Shown here: piece by piece, positions 1 through 7,382 of the stretch
How positions within the stretch are numbered: the first letter of the stretch is position 1
Layout of the letters: each line of letters begins with the position of its first letter
NCBI GenBank assembly: GCA_030153045.1
Contig: JASLID010000064.1
Span: 1 to 33,633, forward strand
Length of the DNA stretch: 33,633 bases
Source: Flavobacterium sp.
Lineage (GTDB): Bacteria > Bacteroidota > Bacteroidia > Flavobacteriales > Flavobacteriaceae
Reading direction: 5' to 3'
The notes under the pieces: generated by a model
The model's database searches: none
Told to the model about the DNA's origin: nothing
Seen by the model: the letters and a program-made list of their open reading frames with translations, nothing else
Program-made: the position numbers and the translations under genes

Positions 1-1189
1 TGTTATATCCTTTTTTACCTTGTTGGAAATACCTTCCCGCATACTTAGTCAATTCTGTTTTGTTTAAAACTACTTGTTTTTTGGGGAATTCTGGAACTAG
101 AGATTTGCCTTCAGCCTTAGTTGGTAACAAACTTTTTGCAAGATCTTCTAATCCCGAAGTGCTATTTCCGCTATTTCCAAGTACAATAATCGTAATTTTT
201 TGAGCAGGAATTCGAAAGATATAAAAATTATCGTTCACGCCACCATGGTAGATGTATTCCGTTTTATCAATTGTATTCCATTCATGCCCAAATACATAAT
301 GACGCATTGGAGATATTACAGGAATGGGTCTTGCGTTTTTGTACAATCTTTTAAATGCCTTTGCCACTACTGACGAAGAATCATCTACAAGTAATGCCCA
401 TTTTTGAAGGTCATCTGCAGTTGTAACCATACGATAGTTAGCACCTGGAGAAAATTTATGAGGTCTGGCTTTTTGAAATCTATCGTTTCCTTTATATCTA
501 TCTGCAAATCCTGGAATTACCTCGTCGATATTGTCATTCATAAAGGTGGATGACATGCCTAAAGGATCAAATAAATGTTTTTTTAAATAATTAGGTAAAG
601 AATCTTTGGCGACAAGTTCCATTATTAAACGAAGTAAACCAAAATCAGTATTGCAATACATGTATCCGTTTCCAGGTTCTATTTGTGGCTTGGGTTGATT
701 GTATAACAGAGTGAGTAGTTCTTCTTTGTCAACTCGATTTCTCATATCTGCCTGCATCAATAGTATCAATGACATTTCATCATCAAAGCCACTGCTGTGG
801 TTCAACAGATCTTGTATGGTAACATCTTTACTCCATTCTGGAAGTTTTGGAAAATATGATTTCACTTTATCATCAAAACGCAACAAGCCTTCAGATTCCA
901 TAAGAGCAAGACCGACAGACATGAATTCTCTTCCCACAGAGTAGGTTAATCGAGTAGGAGATTGATGCGTAAAAGGAATATTATGTTCCAAATTGGCGAG
1001 TCCAAAACTTTTCTTTGTAATTACTTTTCCATTTTGTAAAACTGTAACTGCCGCACCTGGATTACCAGGTCTTGCAAATTCTTTAAAGATAGTGTCAATT
1101 TTTTTTTCGATTTGAACCTTGTCGATAGTTTGTGCAGTAATTTGTAAGCTAAAAAAAGCAAAGATGGCGATGGTAAAAAGATGCTTCAT
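1..1189 (-). CDS. Secreted serine hydrolase, beta-lactamase/PBP-like (3' end outside window)
   Basis: Reading on the minus strand from the ATG at 1189 gives an open frame that runs off the left edge, so about 396 residues are visible and the C-terminus is missing. Residues 1-20 form a signal peptide ending in a TAQ site, so the protein is exported. The rest follows the class C beta-lactamase / penicillin-binding-protein fold: a region near residue 80 equivalent to the SxxK active site, then an LLNHSSG block, a YCN motif (the YxN element) and an HGG motif replacing KTG. At the active site the residues read S-V-G-R, so the expected lysine is an arginine. Such proteins are usually esterases or peptidases acting on D-amino-acid or ester substrates; the substrate here is unknown. 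The family call is firm, but activity is uncertain because of the changed residue. Confidence 0.8.
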   Translation of the reverse strand, partial: MKHLFTIAIFAFFSLQITAQTIDKVQIEKKIDTIFKEFARPGNPGAAVTVLQNGKVITKKSFGLANLEHNIPFTHQSPTRLTYSVGREFMSVGLALMESEGLLRFDDKVKSYFPKLPEWSKDVTIQDLLNHSSGFDDEMSLILLMQADMRNRVDKEELLTLLYNQPKPQIEPGNGYMYCNTDFGLLRLIMELVAKDSLPNYLKKHLFDPLGMSSTFMNDNIDEVIPGFADRYKGNDRFQKARPHKFSPGANYRMVTTADDLQKWALLVDDSSSVVAKAFKRLYKNARPIPVISPMRHYVFGHEWNTIDKTEYIYHGGVNDNFYIFRIPAQKITIIVLGNSGNSTSGLEDLAKSLLPTKAEGKSLVPEFPKKQVVLNKTELTKYAGRYFQQGKKGYN

Positions 1190-1386
1190 ATCAATTTGTT
1201 TTAAATTTTAAATGACCTTTTTATTTTTTACATAAAACAGGTTTTTTGTTTATTCAAACATTGGTTTTGAAAGCCGGGTTGTTGACAAAAAAACGAATGT
1301 GTTTGAATCAGCAATAAAATGAGGCACAACTCATAGATATATTCGCATTCTACAATATATTTATAAGTATTTACTGTAAATATAAA

Positions 1387-1409
1387 AAATCCCACTCAAA
1401 GCGGGATTT
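1387..1409 (-). terminator. Hairpin terminator after the dinB remnant
   Basis: Arms AAATCCC (1387-1393) and GGGATTT (1403-1409) flank a short loop. Read on the minus strand the hairpin is followed by a run of T. It lies just beyond the stop codon of the DinB-like remnant, whereas no such hairpin follows the intact copy at 3332. This suggests it was the original terminator of the dinB-like gene. Confidence 0.65.
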
Positions 1410-1421
1410 ATTTTTAAAGTA

Positions 1422-1539
1422 TTATTTCAAGATCCTCAAATATTCTATCCAAGGATCTACTTCTTTTTGGTATTGTTTGGCCATGACTCTCGAAATCTGG
1501 GTTACATGGTTTAAATCATGCGTCACGCATGTAGCAAGG
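1422..1539 (-). pseudogene. Remnant: last ~38 codons of a DinB-like gene
   Basis: This stretch is a second copy of the end of the DinB-like gene at 3332-3853. Translated on the minus strand it matches residues 136-173 of that protein up to and including the stop codon, with the HDLNH metal-ligand motif kept. By eye I count about 13 mismatches over roughly 115 bp. There is no start codon and similarity stops near 1539, so it cannot encode a functional protein. It is the only recognisable gene content of the 377-bp gap from 1190 to 1566; the rest of the gap holds the terminator above and AT-rich sequence in which I see nothing else. Confidence 0.85.
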
Positions 1540-1566
1540 TAATGGTAGCTTTATTATTAGCCAAAC

Positions 1567-2439
1567 TTATGAGTTTAGAATTAGTTTGATTAAATTATTA
1601 TTGAAAATTTCGTCAACTATTTTTGTAGTATTTAAAGGCTCTTGAAACGGATGCTGTTGGAAAATATTTTTATTTAAGTTTTCAATTGTATCAGTTATTG
1701 GAAGAGCATTTTGTTCTGATAATTCGTATATTTTTTTCTTGTGTCGGGTGTTGAAAATTAAATGGTTTGGATCCACAATTCCTGCTTCAATATAGGTTCT
1801 TGTTTTCTTTGCACATCGGCAAGGGTTAGATTTGTTTATTAATCCGCATCGTTCATTCATCCAACTATACAAGTCTTGTCGGGCTCTCATTAAACGAATA
1901 CGGAAATTACCCGCTGTGATTCCTAAAATTTCGGAACCTAAATTATGGTCAATGTCAAACATTTCTCCAAGAATATATATCATTCTTTGTTCTCTGTCTA
2001 AGCAAAGTAACATACCAGCGGTACAGCTAATTCTTAATTCTTCAATTGATTCTGTTAAGTCGCTTTGCTCTTGATTGTTTAATTCATGACTTGGCATATT
2101 GTCTATTGAATTAAAATAAGTTTCAAAATCAATTGTTTTTAACTCTGATTTTCGCTTTTTTGCATTCAAAAAATGATTTACAGTTATTCTGTAAAGCCAA
2201 GTTCTGAATTTACTTTTTCCTTCAAATTTAGAAAGTGATGTAATGGCTTTTATAAATACTTCTTGGGTTAAATCTTCTGAATCTTCAACGTTTTTAGTCA
2301 TTTTTAATGCAAGGTTGTAGACAAATATCTGATGCCTAAGAATGAGGTTTTGTAATGCCTGTTTATCACCATTTATTGCCAATTTGACCAATTTGCTGTC
2401 TATTTCGTCCGGATAATTTATTTGAAAAGGATTGTCCAT
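1567..2439 (-). CDS. ECF-type RNA polymerase sigma factor with Cys-containing C-terminal extension
   Basis: A 290-residue sigma-70 family protein. Residues 25-95 form region 2, with the DLTQEVFIKA segment (57-66) and FRTWLYRITVNHF (78-90), typical of the core-binding and -10-recognition helices. Residues 140-195 form region 4, with the helix-turn-helix around ILGITAGNFRIRLMRARQ. Unlike standard ECF factors of about 180-200 residues, it continues for some 95 residues after region 4. This extension begins with C198, C207 and C209 in a CGLIN...NPCRC pattern that could bind metal or sense redox state. It lies downstream of the SDR gene on the same strand, 56 bp away, with a perfect hairpin between them. 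No anti-sigma gene is adjacent, so control may lie in the extension itself. The sigma assignment is firm; the target regulon is unknown. Confidence 0.88.
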   Translation of the reverse strand: MDNPFQINYPDEIDSKLVKLAINGDKQALQNLILRHQIFVYNLALKMTKNVEDSEDLTQEVFIKAITSLSKFEGKSKFRTWLYRITVNHFLNAKKRKSELKTIDFETYFNSIDNMPSHELNNQEQSDLTESIEELRISCTAGMLLCLDREQRMIYILGEMFDIDHNLGSEILGITAGNFRIRLMRARQDLYSWMNERCGLINKSNPCRCAKKTRTYIEAGIVDPNHLIFNTRHKKKIYELSEQNALPITDTIENLNKNIFQQHPFQEPLNTTKIVDEIFNNNLIKLILNS

Positions 2440-2454
2440 TTGTTTTTTTGTAAA

Positions 2455-2485
2455 ACTTCCTGCAAGAAGTTGTTTTGCAGGAAGT
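2455..2485 (-). promoter_or_regulatory. Perfect 10-bp hairpin just upstream of the sigma factor start
   Basis: The arms ACTTCCTGCA (2455-2464) and TGCAGGAAGT (2476-2485) are perfectly complementary around an 11-nt loop. The hairpin ends 15 nt before the sigma-factor ATG at 2439 and follows the SDR stop codon at 2496. Read on the minus strand it is followed by TTTTAC then an A-rich run, a weak U tract. It may be an intercistronic terminator/attenuator, or a structure controlling translation of the sigma factor. Confidence 0.55.
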
Positions 2486-2495
2486 AAATTTAAAA

Positions 2496-3245
2496 TTAAA
2501 TTTGTCTTAGTCCACCATCAACAGCAATTTCATTTCCAAGCATATAAGAGGAGTCTTCGCTGGCAAGAAACAATACAGTTTTAGCAATTTCTTCTGGTTG
2601 TCCAAATCGCTTGACAGGAATTTGATTGGTTATAGCTTCACCTGCCGACTTCAATACATCTTCTGACAATCCAATTTTACCCCAAAGTGGTGTGGCAATT
2701 GCACCTGGGCTTACTGCATTTACTCTAATCCCTTTTTCAATTAACTCTGCAGAGGCAACTCTAACTAATGAACGTAAAGCGGCTTTACTGGCACTTAGCA
2801 AACTACTGCCGCCAAAACCAATACCGTTAAAATAAGAAGTAGTTATAATAACAGAAGCATTATTGTTTAAATATGGAATTGCTTTTTGTAGTGTAAAGTA
2901 AGCCCCTTTGAAATTTACATTCATCATTTCGTCAAAAAGAGCTTCTGTTGTGTCGGCAATAGGGGCAAGCTTTACTTGTGCTGCATTTATGAATAAGATG
3001 TCGATGGTGCCAAATTTAGATTTTGTTTCTGCAAACAATTTGTCTAAATCTGATGGTTTGCAAACATCTCCCTGTACTGCTAAACAGTTTGAATCAAGTT
3101 CATTTACTGCTTCATCAAGAGCGTGTTGAGTTCTTCCAAAAATTACAACTTTTGCACCATTTGCAATAAATTCTTTGGCTGTCGCTAAACCAATTCCACT
3201 GCTACCTCCAGTTATTACAGCAACCTTGTTTTTTAATTTGTCCAT
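2496..3245 (-). CDS. Short-chain dehydrogenase/reductase (SDR) with altered active site
   Basis: A 249-residue classical-length SDR. The nucleotide-binding motif TGGSSGIG is at residues 12-19, and G37-R38 after the second strand suggests NADP(H) preference. The usual NNAG is INAAQ (86-90). N111 and S137 match the catalytic Asn and Ser. The YxxxK motif is abnormal: the lysine is K154, but the position four residues before it is L150, in LLSASK, instead of tyrosine. A tyrosine does occur next to the serine (Y138) but not in the standard position. The C-terminal part (SPGAIATPLW, then AVDGG) is ordinary SDR. Co-directional with the sigma factor downstream. The fold is certain; whether it is a normal oxidoreductase is doubtful, and the substrate is unknown. 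Confidence 0.9.
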   Translation of the reverse strand: MDKLKNKVAVITGGSSGIGLATAKEFIANGAKVVIFGRTQHALDEAVNELDSNCLAVQGDVCKPSDLDKLFAETKSKFGTIDILFINAAQVKLAPIADTTEALFDEMMNVNFKGAYFTLQKAIPYLNNNASVIITTSYFNGIGFGGSSLLSASKAALRSLVRVASAELIEKGIRVNAVSPGAIATPLWGKIGLSEDVLKSAGEAITNQIPVKRFGQPEEIAKTVLFLASEDSSYMLGNEIAVDGGLRQI

Positions 3246-3331
3246 TTTTTTTTAAATATTTAATGGCAACATCATTGTTACCATTATTTGGACAAGAGAA
3301 AATGTGTCGTGTTACAAAAGTGGATAAATTA

Positions 3332-3853
3332 TTATTTTAATATCCTCAAATACTCAATCCAAGGACCAACTTCTTTTTGGTATTGTTTGGCCATGACTCT
3401 CGAAATCTGTGACAAATGGTTTAAATCATGCGCCACCCAAGTAGCAAGAAGTTGCTCGAGGGTTACTTCGCCAAAAACAGGATGAATGCCGGTTTTGTTC
3501 AAATCATTTTCGGTAAGGTTTTTAGACTTTAAAAACATCAGGTTGTTTTGTCTTGCGGTTTTAAATTCGTCTAAAAGTTGTGTGATTGTTTTTCCTTTGC
3601 TTTCTTCAAATTGTGCAAAACGATTAAATGAGGCAAAGGTTTTATTACTGCCTTCCGAAAGGATAATTTCCATGCGTTGGGACCAATCTGTTTTTTCACC
3701 ATGAATCAAATGTCCAATCACGTCGTATGGACTCCAAGTATCGCCTCCTTCATTGTTTTCAATCCATTCGGCAGAAAGTCCTTTGAGTAAGGTTTCTAAA
3801 ACGATGGGGGTGCGTTCAATTATTTCAATGGCTTGTTCGAGATTAAATTTCAT
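3332..3853 (-). CDS. DinB-family (YfiT-like) putative metal-dependent protein
   Basis: A 173-residue protein with the four-helix DinB layout. H48 (in IGHLIHGE) and H142/H146 (in AHDLNHL) are in place to form the metal-binding histidine triad. DinB relatives include nickel/zinc hydrolases and thiol-transferases of bacillithiol or mycothiol chemistry, but most members have no known substrate, and none can be inferred here. The gene sits between the SDR gene and the pirin/OsmC pair; a terminator at 3900-3923 separates it from the latter. Its last ~115 bp recur at 1422-1539. The intact copy lacks a downstream hairpin, consistent with the sigma/SDR segment having been placed between the gene and its original terminator. 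Confidence 0.85.
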   Translation of the reverse strand: MKFNLEQAIEIIERTPIVLETLLKGLSAEWIENNEGGDTWSPYDVIGHLIHGEKTDWSQRMEIILSEGSNKTFASFNRFAQFEESKGKTITQLLDEFKTARQNNLMFLKSKNLTENDLNKTGIHPVFGEVTLEQLLATWVAHDLNHLSQISRVMAKQYQKEVGPWIEYLRILK

Positions 3854-3899
3854 AGGTAAACGGATAGGTTACTATTCAATAAAAGTAAATGTAAAAAAT

Positions 3900-3923
3900 A
3901 AATCCCGCTCTAGAACGGGATTT
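3900..3923 (-). terminator. Terminator after the pirin/OsmC operon
   Basis: Perfect arms AAATCCCG (3900-3907) and CGGGATTT (3916-3923) around an 8-nt loop. T-rich tracts lie on both sides, so it can act in either direction. It sits directly beyond the stop codon of the OsmC-like gene (3930) and before the dinB-like gene, both on the minus strand. Confidence 0.8.
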
Positions 3924-3929
3924 TTTATT

Positions 3930-4322
3930 TTAACCTAGCAAAGTTTCTATTTCAATAGGATTGGATAGTATTTTATGAACAGGACAACCATTGGCGACTT
4001 TTAAAAGTCTTTCGCGCTGTGCGTCATCTAAAGTGCCAAATAAGGCTATTTTTCTATGGATCACTGATTTGGATTTTTCTTCATCCCAATCGAAAGTAAT
4101 TTCAATTTTAGCATCCGTTAAATTCCACCCTTTTTTATCAGCATACATTCGGAGCGTAATTGCGGTGCAAGCGCCTAATGCGGATGCTAGTAATTCCTTT
4201 GGAGCAAACCCTAAATCTCCGCCACCTTTTGCTGTTGGTTCATCTGCAATAATAGTATTTGTAGCCGATTTGATTTCGGTTTTATACAATTCTCTCTCTA
4301 TGTGTGCTGTTATCTTTGCCAT
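3930..4322 (-). CDS. OsmC-family peroxide-reducing protein
   Basis: A 130-residue OsmC/Ohr-fold protein. The two cysteines that do the chemistry in this family are present: C52 in LGACTAITL and C113 in NGCPVHKIL. The segment FAPKELLASALGAC is a hallmark of the family. Members reduce organic hydroperoxides by a cysteine-pair mechanism in the cytoplasm, usually with a lipoyl or similar reductant. The start lies 11 bp after the pirin stop codon on the same strand, so the two genes probably form an operon closed by the terminator at 3900-3923. A second, different OsmC protein is encoded at 13011. Confidence 0.9.
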   Translation of the reverse strand: MAKITAHIERELYKTEIKSATNTIIADEPTAKGGGDLGFAPKELLASALGACTAITLRMYADKKGWNLTDAKIEITFDWDEEKSKSVIHRKIALFGTLDDAQRERLLKVANGCPVHKILSNPIEIETLLG

Positions 4323-4333
4323 AATTTAAAAAA

Positions 4334-5212
4334 TTAGTCTTCAAGGTAACCAAATTTTCCCAAATTCACATCATTAAAGGCTTGCTCAATTTCTTCTTTA
4401 GTATTCATGACAAACGGACCGTGTGCATAAATAGGCTCATTGATAGGTTCGCCACTCAATACTAAAACAATCGAATTTTCAAGAGCTTCAATGGTAAAGT
4501 CTTCCCCAGCATTTTCAAACAATACAAAATGGTCGGTTGGAACTATTTCAGTGTCATTAACTTTGATGCTTCCTTCAATAACCAACAAAGCCGTGTTGTA
4601 GTGCGCCGGAAATGAAAAGTCTGCTTTACCACCTTGATTTAATTTTGCATTTTGCATGTGAACAGGAGTAAAGGTAGAAGCTGCGCCTTTCATGTCTTTA
4701 TAGCTTCCTGCAATGACTTCGATAATTCCAGCATTGTTTGGCAATTCATATTTATTGATTTGTGCGTTGGTAATGGCTTGGTATTTAGGCGCAGACATTT
4801 TGTCTTTCGCAGGCAAGTTCACCCACAATTGTACCATTTGAAAAATACCGCCTGTTTTGCTAAACTCTTCTTCATGGTACTCTTTGTGTAAAACTCCTGA
4901 AGCGGCAGTCATCCATTGTACATCACCTTCGCCAATGATTCCGCCACCACCAGCGCTGTCATGATGTGCTACTTTTCCTTTGTACGCAATCGTCACGGTT
5001 TCAAAACCTCTATGTGGATGCACTCCAACTCCTTTAGGAACGATTGAAGGCGGGAAATTGTATTTTGAATTGTAATCTAGCATAATAAACGGACTCATAC
5101 GTTCCATATCCAAACGAAATCCACTTGGGATAAAATTGTGTACTCTAAAACCATCACCTACAAAATGAGGTGCTTTTGGTGTGGCTACTAATTCAATGTT
5201 TTTTGTTGCCAT
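4334..5212 (-). CDS. Pirin-family bicupin protein
   Basis: A 292-residue pirin-like protein. The N-terminal cupin holds the iron ligands: H65 and H67 in VHPHRGFE, then H109 and E111 in LHKEYHEE, matching the His-His-His-Glu set of characterised pirins. The GDVQWMTAASGVLH stretch is a strong family signature. The C-terminal cupin (roughly residues 170-280) ends in YAHGPFVMNT, also conserved. Some pirins are quercetin dioxygenases and others are regulators, so the role cannot be fixed here. It leads an apparent operon with the OsmC-like gene. A TAnnTTTG-type box on the minus strand at 5238-5245 lies a short distance upstream. Confidence 0.92.
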   Translation of the reverse strand: MATKNIELVATPKAPHFVGDGFRVHNFIPSGFRLDMERMSPFIMLDYNSKYNFPPSIVPKGVGVHPHRGFETVTIAYKGKVAHHDSAGGGGIIGEGDVQWMTAASGVLHKEYHEEEFSKTGGIFQMVQLWVNLPAKDKMSAPKYQAITNAQINKYELPNNAGIIEVIAGSYKDMKGAASTFTPVHMQNAKLNQGGKADFSFPAHYNTALLVIEGSIKVNDTEIVPTDHFVLFENAGEDFTIEALENSIVLVLSGEPINEPIYAHGPFVMNTKEEIEQAFNDVNLGKFGYLED

Positions 5213-5237
5213 GGTATTACTTTTTAAAATTGTTATA

Positions 5238-5245
5238 CAAAGTTA
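5238..5245 (-). promoter_or_regulatory. -7 box for the pirin/OsmC operon
   Basis: The minus strand reads TAACTTTG, matching the Bacteroidota TAnnTTTG consensus, 26 bp upstream of the pirin ATG. I see no convincing TTTG box at the expected distance upstream. Confidence 0.4.
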
Positions 5246-5305
5246 GTTCAGAATAGGAGCGAAGCACTTAATTTAGATTAAGAAATGAATGGAAGTTTAA
5301 ATTTT

Positions 5306-5313
5306 TACATTTG
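5306..5313 (+). promoter_or_regulatory. -7 box for the YchJ-like gene
   Basis: TACATTTG matches the TAnnTTTG consensus and lies 22 bp before the ATG at 5336. No clear upstream TTTG box is visible. Confidence 0.4.
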
Positions 5314-5335
5314 CATATCGAAAGAATAAAAAAGT

Positions 5336-5713
5336 ATGGAAAGACCTTGTCATTGCGGAGCGATTAAATCCTTTTCCGAATGTTGCGAACCCAAAATAAA
5401 GGGAACTCAAAAAGCGCTTACGGCAGAAGAACTCATGCGTTCTCGCTACTCGGCTTATTGTGTTCATAATGCGGATTATCTAATGGCAACCACTCATAGT
5501 TCTACCAAAAAAGATCATAACAGGGCTGATATCTTATCTTTTGCTACCACAAATCATTGGGTAAAACTGGAAATCATTACCAGTTCAGAAACCATAGTCG
5601 AGTTTAAAGCGTATTATTTGGATAGTAGTTTGGTTCCTCAAATACATCATGAAGTATCTACTTTTAAAAAAGAAGAGGATAATTGGTTTTATGTGGATGG
5701 AGAATGGTATTAA
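5336..5713 (+). CDS. YchJ-family protein (SEC-C-like zinc motif)
   Basis: A 125-residue protein related to YchJ. It opens with a PCHCG motif (C5, C7) and a later CC pair (C16, C17), the zinc-binding pattern also found in SEC-C motifs. It then has the family's LTAEELMRSRYSAYC segment, followed by an NTF2-like body ending FYVDGEWY. E. coli-type YchJ proteins are longer because they carry a second zinc motif at the C-terminus; this is the short form seen in many bacteria. The biochemical role is unknown. It is transcribed away from the pirin operon, and the methyltransferase gene follows 64 bp downstream. Confidence 0.88.
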   Translation: MERPCHCGAIKSFSECCEPKIKGTQKALTAEELMRSRYSAYCVHNADYLMATTHSSTKKDHNRADILSFATTNHWVKLEIITSSETIVEFKAYYLDSSLVPQIHHEVSTFKKEEDNWFYVDGEWY

Positions 5714-5752
5714 TTACCGTGCTTTCAATAGCTCTAATTTGATAAATTTTCC

Positions 5753-5760
5753 TAAATTTG
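5753..5760 (+). promoter_or_regulatory. -7 box for the methyltransferase gene
   Basis: TAAATTTG fits TAnnTTTG and ends 17 bp before the ATG at 5778. It supports that start over an in-frame ATG at 5649, which lies inside the YchJ-like gene. No properly spaced upstream TTTG was found. Confidence 0.4.
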
Positions 5761-5777
5761 AGAAAACAACATCCTTT

Positions 5778-7382
5778 ATGATAGAAAAAACCGAACAACG
5801 TCAAACTATTTTCTCTCACTTAGATGGCTTAGTTACAGCACCTGTAGCTTATTCTTTATATCAAAAAGGAATTCTAGATGATTTATTAATCAGGGAAACA
5901 AGTAGTTTAAAAACCTTAGCCGACAAGTACAATGCCAACGAAGGGTATTTGAATGTGGCCTTACGAACATTAGCATCACAAGGATTTATAAATTATACCG
6001 TAAACAATGCAACTAATGAAATTACGGTAAGCACTAACGACAAAAGTGCCTTTGCCTTTTCGCTTTTTCCGTTATACAAAGAAGTGGTAACACTTTTGCA
6101 ACAAACTGATTTGTTTACTTCGGTTCATATAGCTACACAATCGCTTACTCAATTGGAAACGGTGTTTAACAAATACAAGAACCATTTCGGCATTGTTTTT
6201 TCGGAAGATGTACATGAAAAAGCCCTGCAGCAGCAGGTATTAATGCATATAGAAGGATATTTGGTAGGACCTATCATTGTGAGTTTAGGAATGACAGGCA
6301 TGTTTCATAAGTATTTTATGGAAACCTCTTTCAGTGCAGAAGAATTTCACAAAGAGCCCGAAGTATTCAAAATCATACTCGATTTTTTCACCCATTTGAA
6401 TTGGTTCACCAAAAAGAATGGCAATTATCAGTTTACCGAAACAGGATTGTTTTTTGCCAAACGTGCTTCGGCATACGGAGTAACCGTTTCGTATTTACTT
6501 ATGTTCAAACACATGGACGAACTGTTGTTTGGGAATCCTTCCGTATTGCGAAACATTGGAGTCAATGAAGAAGAAAAACACGTGAACCGAGAAATGAACG
6601 TCTGGGGAAGTGGAGGAGCACACGCTACTTATTTTAAAGTCATCGATGAAATTATCATAGAATTATTCAACAAACCCATTTCCGAACAGCCTAAAGGAAT
6701 ACTTGACATGGGTTGTGGCAATGGTGCTTTTATTCAGCATATTTTTGAAGTCATAGAAAGACAAACCCTAAGAGGAAAAATGCTAGATGAATATCCTTTG
6801 TTTTTAGTGGGTGCCGATTATAATCAAACGGCTTTAAAAGTCACTAGAGCCAACTTAATCAAATCTGATATCTGGGCCAAAGTTATTTGGGGAGATATTG
6901 GCAAGCCCGATTTGTTAGCACAGGATTTATCCGAAAACTACAACATTGATTTAAAGGATTTACTCAACGTTCGTACTTTTTTAGACCACAACCGAATCTG
7001 GGAAGCACCTATTACTAAAACTGCGAATAGAATTAGCACCTCAACAGGAGCTTTTGCACACAGAGGAGTGCGTCTTAACAACAACGATGTGGAAGATAGT
7101 TTACTGGAACACTTTAAGAAATGGGCACCTTATGTACATCAATTTGGTCTATTAATTATCGAATTGCATACCATTCCATCACAACTCGCTGCTGCTAACA
7201 ATGGCAAAACAGCAGCCACAGCATACGATGCCACTCACGGTTTTTCAGACCAGTATATTGTAGAGATAGAAGTATTGCATAAAATTGCAGCTGAGGCAGG
7301 ATTACAACCTGATCCGCTTTATTTTAAAAAATTTCCCCATACTGATTATGCAACAGTGAGTATTAATTTATTAAAAGGATAG
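5778..7382 (+). CDS. Multidomain SAM-dependent methyltransferase
   Basis: A 534-residue protein. Residues 20-80 form a winged-helix-like domain (LADKYNANEGYLNVALRTLAS), and a second similar region follows near residues 180-225. The methyltransferase core starts around residue 300 with motif I, ILDMGCGNGAF, and includes VGADYNQTAL as the acidic second strand and an FLDHNR segment. The tandem-helical N-terminus plus the DHNR segment reminds me of methyltransferase modules from polyketide-type enzymes, but that is an impression only. The frame is open back to 5649, but those codons overlap the preceding gene; the ATG at 5778 follows a promoter box and starts with MIEKTEQRQ. Its stop overlaps the stop of the convergent saccharopine-dehydrogenase-like gene by 12 bp. 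The substrate is unknown. Confidence 0.85.
   Translation: MIEKTEQRQTIFSHLDGLVTAPVAYSLYQKGILDDLLIRETSSLKTLADKYNANEGYLNVALRTLASQGFINYTVNNATNEITVSTNDKSAFAFSLFPLYKEVVTLLQQTDLFTSVHIATQSLTQLETVFNKYKNHFGIVFSEDVHEKALQQQVLMHIEGYLVGPIIVSLGMTGMFHKYFMETSFSAEEFHKEPEVFKIILDFFTHLNWFTKKNGNYQFTETGLFFAKRASAYGVTVSYLLMFKHMDELLFGNPSVLRNIGVNEEEKHVNREMNVWGSGGAHATYFKVIDEIIIELFNKPISEQPKGILDMGCGNGAFIQHIFEVIERQTLRGKMLDEYPLFLVGADYNQTALKVTRANLIKSDIWAKVIWGDIGKPDLLAQDLSENYNIDLKDLLNVRTFLDHNRIWEAPITKTANRISTSTGAFAHRGVRLNNNDVEDSLLEHFKKWAPYVHQFGLLIIELHTIPSQLAAANNGKTAATAYDATHGFSDQYIVEIEVLHKIAAEAGLQPDPLYFKKFPHTDYATVSINLLKG

Noticed and set aside
1319..1334. Short inverted repeat ATGAG/CTCAT in the gap after the serine hydrolase
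   Set aside because: Five-bp arms of this kind are expected by chance in AT-rich DNA.
5649..5777. Upstream in-frame extension of the methyltransferase gene
   Set aside because: It overlaps the YchJ-like gene in another frame and precedes the promoter box at 5753; the start at 5778 fits better.
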